DNA from: Chitinophaga pinensis
Lineage (GTDB): Bacteria; Bacteroidota; Bacteroidia; Chitinophagales; Chitinophagaceae
Length of the DNA stretch: 64,000 nucleotides
Direction: 5' to 3'
NCBI RefSeq assembly: GCF_007896845.1
Contig: NZ_VOHS01000013.1
Coordinates: 62,001 to 126,000, forward strand
This document shows positions 9,539 to 19,921 of the stretch, piece by piece. The notes under the pieces were generated by a model. It searched no databases and was not told the origin of the DNA. It saw only the letters and a program-made list of their open reading frames with translations. A program made the position numbers and the translations under genes. Position 1 is the first letter of the stretch, and each line of letters opens with the position of its first letter.

Positions 9539-10951
9539 TTATTCTCCCCAAACGGTATGGAAACTACCAGTTGTATCTATACGCTGATAGGTATGTGCAC
9601 CGAAGTAGTCGCGTTGTGCCTGTACCAGATTGGTCGGCATACGCTCTGTGCGGTATGCGTCGAAGTAAGCCAGTGCTGACATGGTACCGGCTGCGATAGC
9701 GCCTGTCTGTGCAGCCTGTGCTACTACGGCACGTGTATTGGTGATCGCGCCTTCTACGAGGGCTGCAATGTTCTTGTCCAGTAAGATGTTAGGTAATTCC
9801 GGAGATGCTTTGTAAGCTTGTGTGTATACTTCCAGAAGGGTAGAACGGATGATACAACCGCCTCTCCATACTTTCACTGCTTCCGGTAAAGGAATTTCCA
9901 TCTGCAGCTCTTTGGATGCCTGATGCAGCATCGCCAGCCCCTGTGCATAGCTGATGATGATACCGAAGTGTAATGCATCATGTACCTGCTGGATCCATGT
10001 CTCTACCGGTACATTCAGTTTTGCATCTGGTGACTTATATAAAGCCGCCGCCTGTACGCGCTCTTCTTTGTAACCGGATACAGTACGCAGTGCAACTGCT
10101 GTATCGATCACCGGAATAGCTACCGGCAGGTCCATTGCATCCTGAGAAGTCCATTTACCAGTACCTTTTGAACCTGCTTTATCAGAGATTACATCTACCA
10201 GTCTTGCGCTGGTTTTGTCATCTTTCTGCAGGAAGATATCTGCTGTGATCTCAATCAGGAAAGATTGCAGATCACCTTCATTCCAGGTTTTGAATATATT
10301 GTGCAACTGGTCGTTATCCAGTCCTGCCTGCTTCAGCAATGCATATGCTTCGCTGATCAGCTGCATGATGGAATACTCGATACCATTGTGCACCATTTTA
10401 ACATAGTGACCAGCACCTTCCCTACCGAGGTAAGCAACACATGGTTCACCATTTACCTTTGCAGAAATTGCTTCCAGCATTGGTCTTACTTTTTCATAAG
10501 CTTCTTTATCGCCACCCGGCATGATGCTAGGTCCCGTACGGGCGCCTTTCTCACCACCTGATACGCCGATGCCCATGAAATGAATACCTTTTTCGCGCAG
10601 GTATTTTACTCTGCGTAATGTATCTGTATAATGTGAGTTACCACCGTCGATCACAACATCACCTTTTTCCAGCAGCGGGATCAGTGATTCTATCACATCA
10701 TCCACCGGCTGACCGGCTGGTACCAACATCATCAGCTTGCGCGGACGCTCCAGTAACTGTACCATGGTTGCCAGTTCTGCCACTCCCTTTACAGTAGTGC
10801 CAGCTGTAGCAGCCGATTCCAGAGCCCCGGTCTTGGTACTATCTTTATCAAAACCAATAACGGAAAAACCATGATCAGCCATGTTCAGTAACAGGTTACG
10901 CCCCATTACGCCAAGACCAATCATGCCAAAATCGAATACGCTTTGTGCCAT
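9539..10951 (-). CDS. gnd: 6-phosphogluconate dehydrogenase, decarboxylating
   Basis: 470 aa, the usual length of the homodimeric long form. Converts 6-phosphogluconate to ribulose 5-phosphate and CO2 with NADP. The Rossmann motif GMIGLGVMGRN starts near residue 9. GVSGGEKGARTGPSIMPGG near 130 and the catalytic Lys in GHYVKMVHNGIEY near 185 are intact. It is the first gene of the gnd-zwf-pgl operon, which gathers all three NADPH-yielding oxidative steps. No regulator lies next to it. Confidence 0.97.
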   Translation of the reverse strand: MAQSVFDFGMIGLGVMGRNLLLNMADHGFSVIGFDKDSTKTGALESAATAGTTVKGVAELATMVQLLERPRKLMMLVPAGQPVDDVIESLIPLLEKGDVVIDGGNSHYTDTLRRVKYLREKGIHFMGIGVSGGEKGARTGPSIMPGGDKEAYEKVRPMLEAISAKVNGEPCVAYLGREGAGHYVKMVHNGIEYSIMQLISEAYALLKQAGLDNDQLHNIFKTWNEGDLQSFLIEITADIFLQKDDKTSARLVDVISDKAGSKGTGKWTSQDAMDLPVAIPVIDTAVALRTVSGYKEERVQAAALYKSPDAKLNVPVETWIQQVHDALHFGIIISYAQGLAMLHQASKELQMEIPLPEAVKVWRGGCIIRSTLLEVYTQAYKASPELPNILLDKNIAALVEGAITNTRAVVAQAAQTGAIAAGTMSALAYFDAYRTERMPTNLVQAQRDYFGAHTYQRIDTTGSFHTVWGE

Positions 10952-11130
10952 AAATTATCGTGTAAGTGCCTAAAAGAATGAAGTAAAAGTACGAATTATC
11001 AATTACCAATTGCAAATACTATTACCGGTCCTGACAAAACTATGAACATCCTATGCCAATTGCCGCCATTTGTACATTAGAATCCGCGATAAATGCAATG
11101 TTTGGGCTACTCTTAAATTTTCCTTAAATC

Positions 11131-11832
11131 TTACCATCCAAGGTACACCATTCCTATGCCACATATCAGGATGGTTAACCCTCCAAGGGCATGCACATAT
11201 CGCTCCAAACGACTGGTTTTCAACACAGAAAACCCATAATAACCTAATAACACCATTCCCGTCATTGTCAGCAGTGTAAACAACGTAAAACTCACTATCA
11301 ACAGGGTCATACCATATATGGAATGCTGCGCCGCCGGGTAAGTCAGCAACGGGATCAATGGTTCACAGGGACCTAACCCAAAAATGATCAGCATTACCCA
11401 GGGGGTGACTTTCATTCTCTCCTGTGGATAAACAATCTGCCCGTGTTTATGTTCATACACGTAGATGTCTCCATTATCATAAACGTCAAAATGTTTGTGT
11501 ATTTTATTGCTCCAGGCCCGTTTCAGCCCCCAGATAGTGTACAATAATCCAAATGTAAGCAGCGCCCATCCTGCCAGTCCGCCCCGCAGCTCTTCCAGTC
11601 CGCTGATGCCGGACAAAGACCACCCCAGCCCAATACCCAGCAGCCCAAGCAACACAGAGCTCCCCACATGCGCAATACCACACAATAAGGTCCAGGCCAC
11701 CGTCTTCCCTACCCTCCAGCCTCTTACCCTGCTCAGGGCAATAAAAGGCAGGTAGTGATCGGGCCCCGTCACCGTATGCAGACAGCTGATCGTAATTGCT
11801 GTCAGTATCAATACCTGCAGTTCAGTATGCAT
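11131..11832 (-). CDS. UreH-like / NicO-type nickel permease
   Basis: 233 aa polytopic membrane protein with about six hydrophobic segments and a charged His-rich loop near residues 110-135. Near the N-terminus it has HTVTGPDHYLPF, a form of the H-x4-DH metal signature of NicO/UreH nickel-cobalt permeases, and a second conserved stretch GLGPCEPLIPLL. It ends the urease operon, 12 bp after ureD. Nickel uptake for urease is inferred from family and position. It could also be filed as a SafE/TauE-like transporter. Confidence 0.75.
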   Translation of the reverse strand: MHTELQVLILTAITISCLHTVTGPDHYLPFIALSRVRGWRVGKTVAWTLLCGIAHVGSSVLLGLLGIGLGWSLSGISGLEELRGGLAGWALLTFGLLYTIWGLKRAWSNKIHKHFDVYDNGDIYVYEHKHGQIVYPQERMKVTPWVMLIIFGLGPCEPLIPLLTYPAAQHSIYGMTLLIVSFTLFTLLTMTGMVLLGYYGFSVLKTSRLERYVHALGGLTILICGIGMVYLGW

Positions 11833-11844
11833 ACATCTCTGGTT

Positions 11845-12627
11845 TTAAAGTTTTCTTTCTGCACCTGCCAACAGGGCTATTTTTTTAAATAGCTCATATA
11901 ACTGTTCTCCTCCCTGCCCCAGTACCCGCAACAACAAAGCGCCTGAAGCAGTACGGGATACACCGGCAGTAATATTTTTTTCGGCGGACAGACATTCATG
12001 TATAATGTCTCCCATTGCCGTCATATCCTGTTGTTTGTCATACCATAACAGGGATGCCTGATGTGAATACGTTTCCCATTGTCCCATACTTACAGGTGGT
12101 ATCACCGCCGGCTCTAACACTGTTACATCTTTGAATAATAAACGGTTGTGTTGCCATAACTCCAATGTATTCCGGTAATAACGGCAACGGAATATTTCTC
12201 CGTTCAGCTTTCTTCCGCAGGTAATGATCTCCCCCCACAGCAAGCGACAATCTTCCTCCATTTCTATACGACTTACACTGTCAAATACAGACGCTTCATG
12301 AGGCACCGATGGATGAGGCAGATAATACAGACTACTACCCTTTGCCATCTTCACCAGCAGTCGTTGTTTTGCACCGTTCTGCATGTTGAAAATCCGCTGA
12401 TACGCCTGTGTATATAAATGCACGGAGCTATCCTTTTCCAGACTGACCGCAATCTGGTAAAAATCACCATCCAGTATACCCGGCGAAGCTGTCATCATGG
12501 TCAGATGCAGATCGCCTGTTCTGCTACCGCTGATATCCGCCACCTTAAAAGGCCGGGTAAAATAACAGTGTTGCAGATAAGTATGTGTTCCTCTGGTGGC
12601 AGCCCTGATATCCAGTTCGCTGGTCAT
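11845..12627 (-). CDS. ureD: Urease accessory protein UreD
   Basis: 260 aa chaperone that, with UreF and UreG, loads nickel into apo-urease. The early segment around [20 protein letters not shown] and the following [12 protein letters not shown] match the UreD family (LPHP.IP pattern). It overlaps the ureG end by 4 nt, which suggests translational coupling. Sequence is diverged from enterobacterial UreD but family length and position leave little doubt. Confidence 0.92.
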   Translation of the reverse strand: MTSELDIRAATRGTHTYLQHCYFTRPFKVADISGSRTGDLHLTMMTASPGILDGDFYQIAVSLEKDSSVHLYTQAYQRIFNMQNGAKQRLLVKMAKGSSLYYLPHPSVPHEASVFDSVSRIEMEEDCRLLWGEIITCGRKLNGEIFRCRYYRNTLELWQHNRLLFKDVTVLEPAVIPPVSMGQWETYSHQASLLWYDKQQDMTAMGDIIHECLSAEKNITAGVSRTASGALLLRVLGQGGEQLYELFKKIALLAGAERKL

Positions 12628-13262
12628 TGCAGCAATGCCGGCTCCTCCACGGCTTCCAGTAAAGCATATTTTCTGATCCAGCCGATCACAGTATCCAGAC
12701 CATCTAATGTCATCAGATTGGTAAATACAAAAGGACGTCCCTGACGCATCTTACGGGCATCCCGCTCCATCACTTCCAGACTCGCTCCTACGTATGGGGC
12801 CAGATCTATCTTATTGATCACCAGCAGGTCAGAACGGGTAATACCCGGTCCGCCTTTACGTGGTATTTTATCACCCTCTGCAACGTCGATAACGAAGATG
12901 GTCACGTCTGCCAGATCAGGGCTGAAAGTGGCCGAAAGGTTATCTCCTCCGCTTTCAATAAAGATGATCTCCACATCCGGAAAGCGGGTGGCTATTTCTT
13001 CCACTGCCTCAAGGTTCATACTGGCATCTTCCCGGATCGCCGTATGCGGACAACCACCTGTTTCCACGCCTATAATCCTTTCAGCAGGCAGGAGACTGTT
13101 AGTCACCAGAAATTCAGCATCTTCTTTTGTGTAGATATCGTTTGTAATCACCGCCAGACTATACTGCTGATGCAGTTGTCTGGACAGTCTTTCTATCAAT
13201 GCAGTTTTGCCTGCACCCACAGGGCCGGCTACGCCTATTTTGATATATCTGCGTGCTTCCAT
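12624..13262 (-). CDS. ureG: Urease accessory GTPase UreG
   Basis: SIMIBI-class GTPase that drives nickel delivery to urease. The P-loop [11 protein letters not shown] sits at residues 9-19 if translation starts at the ATG at 13262, giving 212 aa. The frame is open upstream to another ATG at 13295, but those 11 residues ([10 protein letters not shown]) are unlike UreG, so the inner start is preferred. The metal-binding motif [15 protein letters not shown] with its Cys-Pro-His and the [13 protein letters not shown] segment are present, as is the base-recognition NKID. Confidence 0.95.
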   Translation of the reverse strand: MEARRYIKIGVAGPVGAGKTALIERLSRQLHQQYSLAVITNDIYTKEDAEFLVTNSLLPAERIIGVETGGCPHTAIREDASMNLEAVEEIATRFPDVEIIFIESGGDNLSATFSPDLADVTIFVIDVAEGDKIPRKGGPGITRSDLLVINKIDLAPYVGASLEVMERDARKMRQGRPFVFTNLMTLDGLDTVIGWIRKYALLEAVEEPALLQ

Positions 13263-13319
13263 TGTCTTTCTGTTTACAAAAATGAAAATATACAATACGC
13301 CTGTACGTACATATCGCCA

Positions 13320-14006
13320 TCAGGACATGTATAATCTCGAGTACAAACGTTCATGTTGCATACTGCGGATATCAGATCCGAAGCTGCAACGTCCGGCCAT
13401 ATCGCGGGGTATAGTGAGTGTACGCGTTACCAGCAGAGGTAACTGTGGCAATAGTTCAAAAAGGATCTGCTGCCCCTGCTGCTGCCCCAAAGGAATCAGC
13501 TTTACACTGTTTGTAACCATACCAGTGGCCGCATTGTAGTAGAAAGCAGTTAATGCTTCTTCCAGTGGGATATGGGACAATGCAGCATATACACCGAATA
13601 CCAGACAATAGTGTCCAAGAGCTTTTCCTGTTTTTATCTGCGCCATATAGCTTTCACCGGTCGTATGTACCACCATCGGCGATAACAATTTCAGCAGCCG
13701 GACACCCAGTTTCTGACTGGCCATGCGTAATTCCTGCGGCGCCTTTAAAGCAGTACATTCCTCATCAAGGGCAACAATGCCCGCGACATCCCCTTCCAAT
13801 GCAGCACGATAAGCCAGTACGGCAAACAATGCATCATTGTAAGGCAGATTGTGTTCAAGCATATTGCGGATAAAAGCAGCTGCGCCCGGGCCATCTTTGA
13901 CAAGTCCCTGTTGCACATAGGTTTCCAATCCGCCGGAATGCGTATACGCCCCTATCGGCAAAGTAGGATCGCTTAAGTGTAAAAGGTATGGTAACCAGTT
14001 GTGCAT
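13320..14006 (-). CDS. ureF: Urease accessory protein UreF
   Basis: 228 aa all-alpha protein of the urease activation complex, thought to act as activator for UreG. The N-terminal LSDPTLPIGAYTHSGGLETYV is the classical UreF signature (LPIG.y.hS.GLE). Near the end, SVKLIPLGQQQGQQIL matches the conserved C-terminal segment. It starts 6 bp after ureE. Confidence 0.94.
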   Translation of the reverse strand: MHNWLPYLLHLSDPTLPIGAYTHSGGLETYVQQGLVKDGPGAAAFIRNMLEHNLPYNDALFAVLAYRAALEGDVAGIVALDEECTALKAPQELRMASQKLGVRLLKLLSPMVVHTTGESYMAQIKTGKALGHYCLVFGVYAALSHIPLEEALTAFYYNAATGMVTNSVKLIPLGQQQGQQILFELLPQLPLLVTRTLTIPRDMAGRCSFGSDIRSMQHERLYSRLYMS

Positions 14007-14012
14007 AATGGT

Positions 14013-14516
14013 TTATTTTCCTGCCAGCTGCATAATCTTACTGAAGAGAGAACCCGAGCCCCCATGTTCATGTGGGATAACGTTACTTCTGAGCATATTG
14101 GTCAGTGTCCGGAGCTCCTTTGCCGGCGTATATCCTTTTGCTTCCAGCCAGCGGAATAAAGGTTCTTCATAAGGCACCAGCACCTCATTTCCATCCAGAA
14201 AAAGCGGCAGGTGTTTATTCCCGATCTCATAACAGATGGCAGCCATATCGGTCATTGTTACGGGTCGCAGTACAATAGCCTGAGCCGGCAGAATACTGAC
14301 CACAATAGCTCTTTTATCGTCCATCCACACAATATCTCCCTGTTGCAGCATAGGTGCTTCCCGCATAAAGCGCAGGGCCACTTCCTGTCCCCCCAGCGTA
14401 TAGCGGCGCAATACGCGTTTCCCTGTCTCAAACCATTCCAGCTGCAAAGGATCAGTGATCCGGGGTTCTGTCGGACAAGTGACGATATTGCCTTCTATTT
14501 TTTCTATAATGATCAT
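14013..14516 (-). CDS. ureE: Urease accessory metallochaperone UreE
   Basis: 167 aa nickel-binding chaperone. The N-terminal peptide-binding half is followed by the metal-binding half with CYEIGNKHLPLFLDGNEVLVPYEEPL, which holds the conserved GN.H motif. The C-terminal tail has only HEHGGSGS rather than a long poly-His stretch, so storage capacity is probably small. It begins 8 bp after ureC. Confidence 0.93.
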   Translation of the reverse strand: MIIIEKIEGNIVTCPTEPRITDPLQLEWFETGKRVLRRYTLGGQEVALRFMREAPMLQQGDIVWMDDKRAIVVSILPAQAIVLRPVTMTDMAAICYEIGNKHLPLFLDGNEVLVPYEEPLFRWLEAKGYTPAKELRTLTNMLRSNVIPHEHGGSGSLFSKIMQLAGK

Positions 14517-14524
14517 ATCAGTGT

Positions 14525-16246
14525 TTAAAACAGGAAGTAACGTTGCGCAAGCGGCACCACCATTGCGGGTTCGCAGGTCAGTACCTGCCCGTCTGCTGTT
14601 ACTTCGTAGGTTTCCGGATTGACAGTTATTTCGGGTGTACTGTCGTTATGCACCATATCCTTCTTGCCAATATTGCGGCAGTTCTTTACCGGCAATATGA
14701 TCTTCTGTAATCCATATTCCTGCGCGATATTCTTTCCTGCTGCAGCCTGTGATACAAAGGTCACACAGGTTTTATGCAAAGCACCACCGAAGGCCCCAAA
14801 CATCTCCCTGTACATCACAGGTTGCGGCGTCGGTATGGAGGCATTCGGATCTCCCATACGACTGCAGATAATCATGCCTCCTTTGATGATCATTTCCGGC
14901 TTGGCGCCGAATAAGGCGGGCTTCCACAATACGATATCCGCCAGTTTGCCGGGTTCCAGTGAACCGACATGTGTGGCAATACCATGGGTAATAGCCGGAT
15001 TGATCGTGTATTTCGCGACGTATCGTTTTGCACGGAAATTGTCGTGCTGCTTTCCCTCATCTTCTTTCAGTGCCCCTCTTTGTTTCTTCATCTTATCCGC
15101 CGTCTGCCAGGTACGGATGATGACCTCTCCCACACGTCCCATTGCCTGAGAATCAGAGCTCATCATACTGAATACGCCCATATCATGCAGGATATCCTCC
15201 GCGGCTATAGTCTCCGGACGGATACGGGAATCGGCAAAGGCCACATCTTCCGGTACACTTTTATCCAGATGATGACAGACCATCAGCATGTCCAGATGTT
15301 CGTCGATCGTATTAACGGTATAAGGTCTGGTAGGATTGGTAGAAGAAGGCAGGATATTGGGGTACATAGCCGCTTTGATGATATCAGGAGCATGACCGCC
15401 ACCGGCACCCTCTGTGTGATAGGTATGGATGACCCGACCATCAATGGCTTTGATTGTATCTTCAAGAAAACCGGATTCATTCAGGGTGTCTGTATGGATC
15501 GCAACCTGTACATCATATTTATCAGCTGCTTTCAGAGAGGCATTGATAACCGCCGGAGAAGAGCCCCAGTCTTCATGTATTTTAAGCCCCAGAGCACCGG
15601 CTTCTATCTGTTCCCATAAGGGAGCATCTGTAGCACAATTCCCTTTTCCGAGAAATCCCAGATTCATAGGAAAGGCATCAGCAGATTGTAGCATCTTCCG
15701 GATGAACCATTTACCCGGTGTTACAGTAGTGGCATTGGTGCCGTCTGCCGGTCCGGTACCACCACCAATCATCGTTGTAATACCGCTGTGCAGGGCATGT
15801 GTGATCTGCTGCGGACTGATAAAATGGATATGTGTATCGATACCACCGGCCGTAGCGATCAGACCAGCGCCGCCATGTACTTCTGTACTGGCGCCGATGA
15901 TCATATCAGGATCTACTCCGTCCATGGTATCTGGATTACCGGCCTTACCGATCTTTACGATACGACCGTCTTTGATGCCGATATCTGCTTTCACAATACC
16001 CCAGTGGTCAATGATCATTACACTGGTGATTACCATATCCAACACGCCCTGTTCGCGGGTAGCGGTAGAAGATTGTGCCATTCCATCACGGATGGTCTTT
16101 CCGCCGCCAAATTTCGCCTCATCACCGTATACGGTATGATCATGCTCTATTTCAATGATGATGTCCGTATCACCGAGGCGTACCTTATCACCTGTTGTCG
16201 GACCATACATGGCCGCATAGCGGTCGCGGTTTATTTTAAGACTCAT
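14525..16246 (-). CDS. ureC: Urease subunit alpha
   Basis: 573 aa catalytic subunit that hydrolyses urea to ammonia and carbamate at a dinuclear nickel site. All site residues can be seen, offset by five from the Klebsiella numbering: His139 and His141 in DTHIHF, carbamylated Lys222 in GLKIHEDWG, His251 in AIHTDTLNE, His277 in [12 protein letters not shown], catalytic His325 in MVCHHLDKS and Asp365 in MSSDSQAMG. It overlaps ureB by ATGA. Fully intact. Confidence 0.98.
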   Translation of the reverse strand: MSLKINRDRYAAMYGPTTGDKVRLGDTDIIIEIEHDHTVYGDEAKFGGGKTIRDGMAQSSTATREQGVLDMVITSVMIIDHWGIVKADIGIKDGRIVKIGKAGNPDTMDGVDPDMIIGASTEVHGGAGLIATAGGIDTHIHFISPQQITHALHSGITTMIGGGTGPADGTNATTVTPGKWFIRKMLQSADAFPMNLGFLGKGNCATDAPLWEQIEAGALGLKIHEDWGSSPAVINASLKAADKYDVQVAIHTDTLNESGFLEDTIKAIDGRVIHTYHTEGAGGGHAPDIIKAAMYPNILPSSTNPTRPYTVNTIDEHLDMLMVCHHLDKSVPEDVAFADSRIRPETIAAEDILHDMGVFSMMSSDSQAMGRVGEVIIRTWQTADKMKKQRGALKEDEGKQHDNFRAKRYVAKYTINPAITHGIATHVGSLEPGKLADIVLWKPALFGAKPEMIIKGGMIICSRMGDPNASIPTPQPVMYREMFGAFGGALHKTCVTFVSQAAAGKNIAQEYGLQKIILPVKNCRNIGKKDMVHNDSTPEITVNPETYEVTADGQVLTCEPAMVVPLAQRYFLF

Positions 16247-16623
16247 TCCGGCTGATGTTTAAATTGTTGCTGTATGACCTGTTGCATGGCTTTATCACGC
16301 GCTTCGTCGCCGATAGTAGTCCCATTCACGAGGTTATTCATGCCAAATGCACGGCGGTTACCACCAAGGCTGACCAGTTCTACTGTCTTTTCCTCTCCGG
16401 GTTCAAACCGCACGGCTGTACCAGCCGCAATGTTCAGGCGCATACCGAAAGCAGTTTCCCTATTAAAGGAGAGCATCCTGTTCACTTCGAAAAAATGGCA
16501 ATGGGAACCGATCTGCACAGGTCTGTCGCCGGTATTAACGACACGGACGGATGCAACTTTGCGGCCACTGTTGGCGTCAATAACGCCGGGCGCTATAAAA
16601 TATTCACCTGGTATCATACGCAA
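16243..16623 (-). CDS. ureB: Urease subunit beta
   Basis: 126 aa structural subunit. Characteristic stretches are [11 protein letters not shown] at the start, [21 protein letters not shown] and the C-terminal [15 protein letters not shown]. The annotated ATG (MRM) may be two codons upstream of the usual MIPGE start at 16617. Separate ureA and ureB genes, not the fused form of some epsilon-proteobacteria. Confidence 0.97.
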   Translation of the reverse strand: MRMIPGEYFIAPGVIDANSGRKVASVRVVNTGDRPVQIGSHCHFFEVNRMLSFNRETAFGMRLNIAAGTAVRFEPGEEKTVELVSLGGNRRAFGMNNLVNGTTIGDEARDKAMQQVIQQQFKHQPE

Positions 16624-16659
16624 GCAATAAAGAGTTAGATATTGGTTGATGAGGGTATT

Positions 16660-16962
16660 TTATCTGATGGGATGGTGTACTGTTACCAGTTTTGAACCAT
16701 CCGGAAAAGTAGCTTCTATCTGAATTTCGTCAATCATTTCCGGAATGCCTTCCATGACATCTTCCCGGGTGAGGATAGTAGCTCCGTACTGCATCAGTTG
16801 TGCCACGGTCTGACCATCTCTTGCAGCTTCCTGCAGGCGGCTGCTGATCAGTGCAATTGCTTCCGGATAATTCAGTTTGAGTCCCCTGGCCTTTCTCTTC
16901 TCAGCAAGTTCTCCTGCCAGGTATAACAATAGTTTTTCAGTTTCCCTTGCCGTTAGATGCAT
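16660..16962 (-). CDS. ureA: Urease subunit gamma
   Basis: 100 aa, the standard length. It opens [20 protein letters not shown] and contains [18 protein letters not shown] and [19 protein letters not shown], all diagnostic. First gene of a continuous minus-strand operon ureABCEFGD plus the UreH-like permease, with gaps of -4 to about 60 bp. The 169 bp upstream, up to the ppc stop, should hold the promoter; no convincing regulator site was found. Confidence 0.97.
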   Translation of the reverse strand: MHLTARETEKLLLYLAGELAEKRKARGLKLNYPEAIALISSRLQEAARDGQTVAQLMQYGATILTREDVMEGIPEMIDEIQIEATFPDGSKLVTVHHPIR

Positions 16963-17075
16963 AATGATGTTGGTTTAATAGTGCCTTAGCTTTCCTGACA
17001 TGTTGAAGGGAATGGGTTAATAAAAATGTTCAGTGATCTTCCCTGCGTTAATTTACGCAAAAATTGCAGAATGTA

Positions 17076-17104
17076 AAACGCTCAATGCAATGCATTGAGC
17101 GTTT
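17076..17104 (-). terminator. Hairpin terminator after ppc
   Basis: Near-perfect inverted repeat AAACGCTCAATGC / GCATTGAGCGTTT about 28 bp beyond the ppc stop on the minus strand. The U run is short (TTTT), so efficiency is uncertain. Confidence 0.6.
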
Positions 17105-17131
17105 ACTTATGACAAGTGTGTAATAAACGGA

Positions 17132-19711
17132 TTAAGCAGAATTTCTACCGGCGTTGATAATACCGAAGGAGCAACGTACGACCAGTTTTTCGTAAGTTTC
17201 TTTCAGCCCATCGCCATTACCGGCTTCATTCAGTTCACGTATACGTGCCAGTGCAGCCTGCTGTATAGTAAGCAGTGGCAGTACGATACGCTCACGCATC
17301 TGGATGGATAATGCATCTATCGGATAAGCAGCCATCAGTTCCGTTTCGCCTACCAGTTTGAGGATCAGGGAGCGGGTACGTTTGTACTCATCATGAATCA
17401 TATTCCATACTTCACCAAAGCGGGGGTGTTTGCCATATGCAGCGGTGAGCGGGAAATAACTCTTCTTCATCGCCATCTGGCAGTTACCAAGCAGCGTGCG
17501 GAAGAAAAGGGATTCTTTATACAATTGTCTGAGCTCGTTCCATTTGCCTGCTTTTTCCATCGCTTCCAATGCGGCACCCACACCATAATAGCCAGGTACA
17601 TTTTGTTTCAGCTGGCTCCATGCACCTACGTAAGGCACTGCTCTCAGATCATTGAGATTCAATTTGGCAGCTGCGTTTCTTTTCGATGGACGGCTACCAA
17701 TATTGGTTTCTGCATAATACCTTAAGGGACTGGCAAAATCCAGATAATCCAGAAAGTCGGGGTGATGCTTCAGTTTATTGAATGCTACATACCCTTCATC
17801 CGCTAATGTCTGCAATAATGACTCTTCCTGTTCAGAAAGCGTCACTTCGCGGGAAGAGAACAGTTCATTGGCGATACCGGCGTGCACCAGTTGCTCAATA
17901 TTGAACTGGGCAGAATCAACTGTTCCGAAGTTCGAGCTGATGGTCTGTCCCTGTATGGTGAGCTGAATTTCTTCATTGGCAATATCACGTCCCATAGAAG
18001 CATAGAACTGGTGTGTTTTACCACCACCTCTTGCCGGAGGACCCCCACGGCCATCAAAGAAGACAACGTCGATTTCATATTCTCTGGAGATACGGGTGAG
18101 TTCCTGTTTCGCCTTATAGATGCTCCAGTTAGCCATCAGGTAACCACCATCTTTGGTACCGTCAGAGAAACCAAGCATTATTGTCTGCTTATTATAGCGT
18201 TTCTTGAGATGTTCTCTGTAAGCGGCATTATTATACAGCTCACGCATTACATTACCTGCCTGACGAAGGTCATCGATGGTTTCAAACAGAGGAACGATAT
18301 CTACGCTGAGACTGTCTTTCTGCCATCCGGAAGCGAGGAACAGGCCAAATACCTCCATGACGTTCAGAGCATTCATGCTATGGCTGATAATGTAGCGGTG
18401 ACAACCGAATTCACCGTTGTTCTGCTGGATATCTTTCACCGCTGCAATCGTAGCCAATGTATCCTTGTGCAGTGGATCTTCCAGCACATCCGGATTCGCG
18501 GTTTCTTTGATATTCAGCAGGTGTGTGATCTTCTCATTATCGGGGAGATCCTTATAATTCTTAGGCAGCAGGTCAGTTTTCTCTGCGATACAATCCAGTA
18601 ACGGACCATGCACAGAACTATCCTGACGGATATCCAGTGTGGCGAAGAACAAACCGAACAGTTCCACACGACTTACAAGGTCATCCAGCATGGTGAGGAA
18701 CAGGCCGTTGTTTTCTTCTATGAGTATAATACGGACCCTTGCGAGGGTATCCAGTATTTCTTTTTGAGATATGTTGGTTTTGTGTCCCGGAATAAAGAGA
18801 TTATTGTACAGCTTTTCTTCCAGTATATTCAGCTCCTGCTCAATGCCTTTGAAAGTCAGACGACGTTTCAGACGGCGCACATCGAGATAGTAACACTTAA
18901 TAATACCACCCCTTAATGCCTCTGCGGTACGCAGGGTAATATCAGCCGTTACAAACGGGTTACCATCACGGTCTCCTCCCGGCCAGAAGCCCATCCTGAT
19001 AACAGGGTTGTTACTATTGACAGCAGCGGGGAACTGTGACTTAAGTTTTGAAATAATTCGTCCGGCGGCAGGGTAGAACGTATTTTCCAGAAACCAGATC
19101 AGGCTGATAGCTTCGTCATAAGGCGTTGGCTTTTCCTTTTTGAAGAAAGGTGTTTTACCTAACTGCTGGAGATATGCATTTACCTGAGCGGTACTGTCAT
19201 TAATCAATGCTCTTGACAGGTCATTGATAATGGTCAGTACGCCACCGGGATAGAACTGTGTGGGGTGCGCAGTCAGTACCAGTCGTACGGAGTAATCCTG
19301 CAGCTTCTTCGCCAGTTGTTCTCCCGCCTGTTCTGAGGTGATTTCCGACAACAGGTGACTCAGGGTACCTGCTCCGTGCACATCATGAATCTGACGGAAT
19401 GCTGCATCTTCAAGCGCATCAAACAATACTACCTGACGCTCAGCATACTGCACAAAGCGGAACATAAGATCCAGCTTTTGCTGTTCATTGCTGCAGGAGG
19501 TATACTGCTGAAAATAAGAATTGAGAATTTCCTGGGGACTTTTTTCTTTCGCGTACCCTTCTTCACAGTGGATAAGAAATAATGACAGAAATACGCCGGT
19601 TCTCTCTACCTTATGAAAAGGTAATGCGGTAAAAAGACTATTGTATAACTGGAACTTGGTGCCAACCAGGTTCTTGAACAACTGTAAGGTATTATTAACC
19701 GGTGCTTCCAT
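17132..19711 (-). CDS. ppc: Phosphoenolpyruvate carboxylase
   Basis: 859 aa. Carboxylates PEP with bicarbonate to oxaloacetate, refilling the citric acid cycle. The catalytic-His motif appears as VLTAHPTQFYPG, with Gln where proteobacterial enzymes have Glu. GFWPGGDRDGNPF, GFSDGTKDGGYL and FFDGRGGPPARGGGK are present in the expected order. The protein is slightly shorter than the E. coli enzyme. It is monocistronic between hairpins on both sides. Confidence 0.96.
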   Translation of the reverse strand: MEAPVNNTLQLFKNLVGTKFQLYNSLFTALPFHKVERTGVFLSLFLIHCEEGYAKEKSPQEILNSYFQQYTSCSNEQQKLDLMFRFVQYAERQVVLFDALEDAAFRQIHDVHGAGTLSHLLSEITSEQAGEQLAKKLQDYSVRLVLTAHPTQFYPGGVLTIINDLSRALINDSTAQVNAYLQQLGKTPFFKKEKPTPYDEAISLIWFLENTFYPAAGRIISKLKSQFPAAVNSNNPVIRMGFWPGGDRDGNPFVTADITLRTAEALRGGIIKCYYLDVRRLKRRLTFKGIEQELNILEEKLYNNLFIPGHKTNISQKEILDTLARVRIILIEENNGLFLTMLDDLVSRVELFGLFFATLDIRQDSSVHGPLLDCIAEKTDLLPKNYKDLPDNEKITHLLNIKETANPDVLEDPLHKDTLATIAAVKDIQQNNGEFGCHRYIISHSMNALNVMEVFGLFLASGWQKDSLSVDIVPLFETIDDLRQAGNVMRELYNNAAYREHLKKRYNKQTIMLGFSDGTKDGGYLMANWSIYKAKQELTRISREYEIDVVFFDGRGGPPARGGGKTHQFYASMGRDIANEEIQLTIQGQTISSNFGTVDSAQFNIEQLVHAGIANELFSSREVTLSEQEESLLQTLADEGYVAFNKLKHHPDFLDYLDFASPLRYYAETNIGSRPSKRNAAAKLNLNDLRAVPYVGAWSQLKQNVPGYYGVGAALEAMEKAGKWNELRQLYKESLFFRTLLGNCQMAMKKSYFPLTAAYGKHPRFGEVWNMIHDEYKRTRSLILKLVGETELMAAYPIDALSIQMRERIVLPLLTIQQAALARIRELNEAGNGDGLKETYEKLVVRCSFGIINAGRNSA

Positions 19712-19810
19712 AACTTAATTTCGTAATATTAAAAGAGCCTTTGCCAACCGGGAGCTAAAAATAATATAAAATAGTTACAAAGTAGAATGCAAACTTATTA
19801 AAACAAGTAA

Positions 19811-19832
19811 GCCGCAGCACTACGCTGCGGCT
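19811..19832 (-). terminator. GC-rich hairpin terminator after tonB
   Basis: GCCGCAGC / GCTGCGGC with a 6-base loop, followed on the minus strand by TTACTTGTTTT. It separates tonB from ppc. Confidence 0.65.
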
Positions 19833-19921
19833 TGTTGCAAGTCCCCCGTTGATTTGGGGCATGTTGAGAGAATAATAAGGTTAAATGAGTAATAATATCT
19901 GCTAAAAAGAAATCAGTGATT

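Noticed and set aside
14619..15149. Long plus-strand open frames opposite ureC and similar frames opposite zwf, ppc and susC
   Set aside because: They mirror real genes on the other strand, lack family motifs and have no separate start context.
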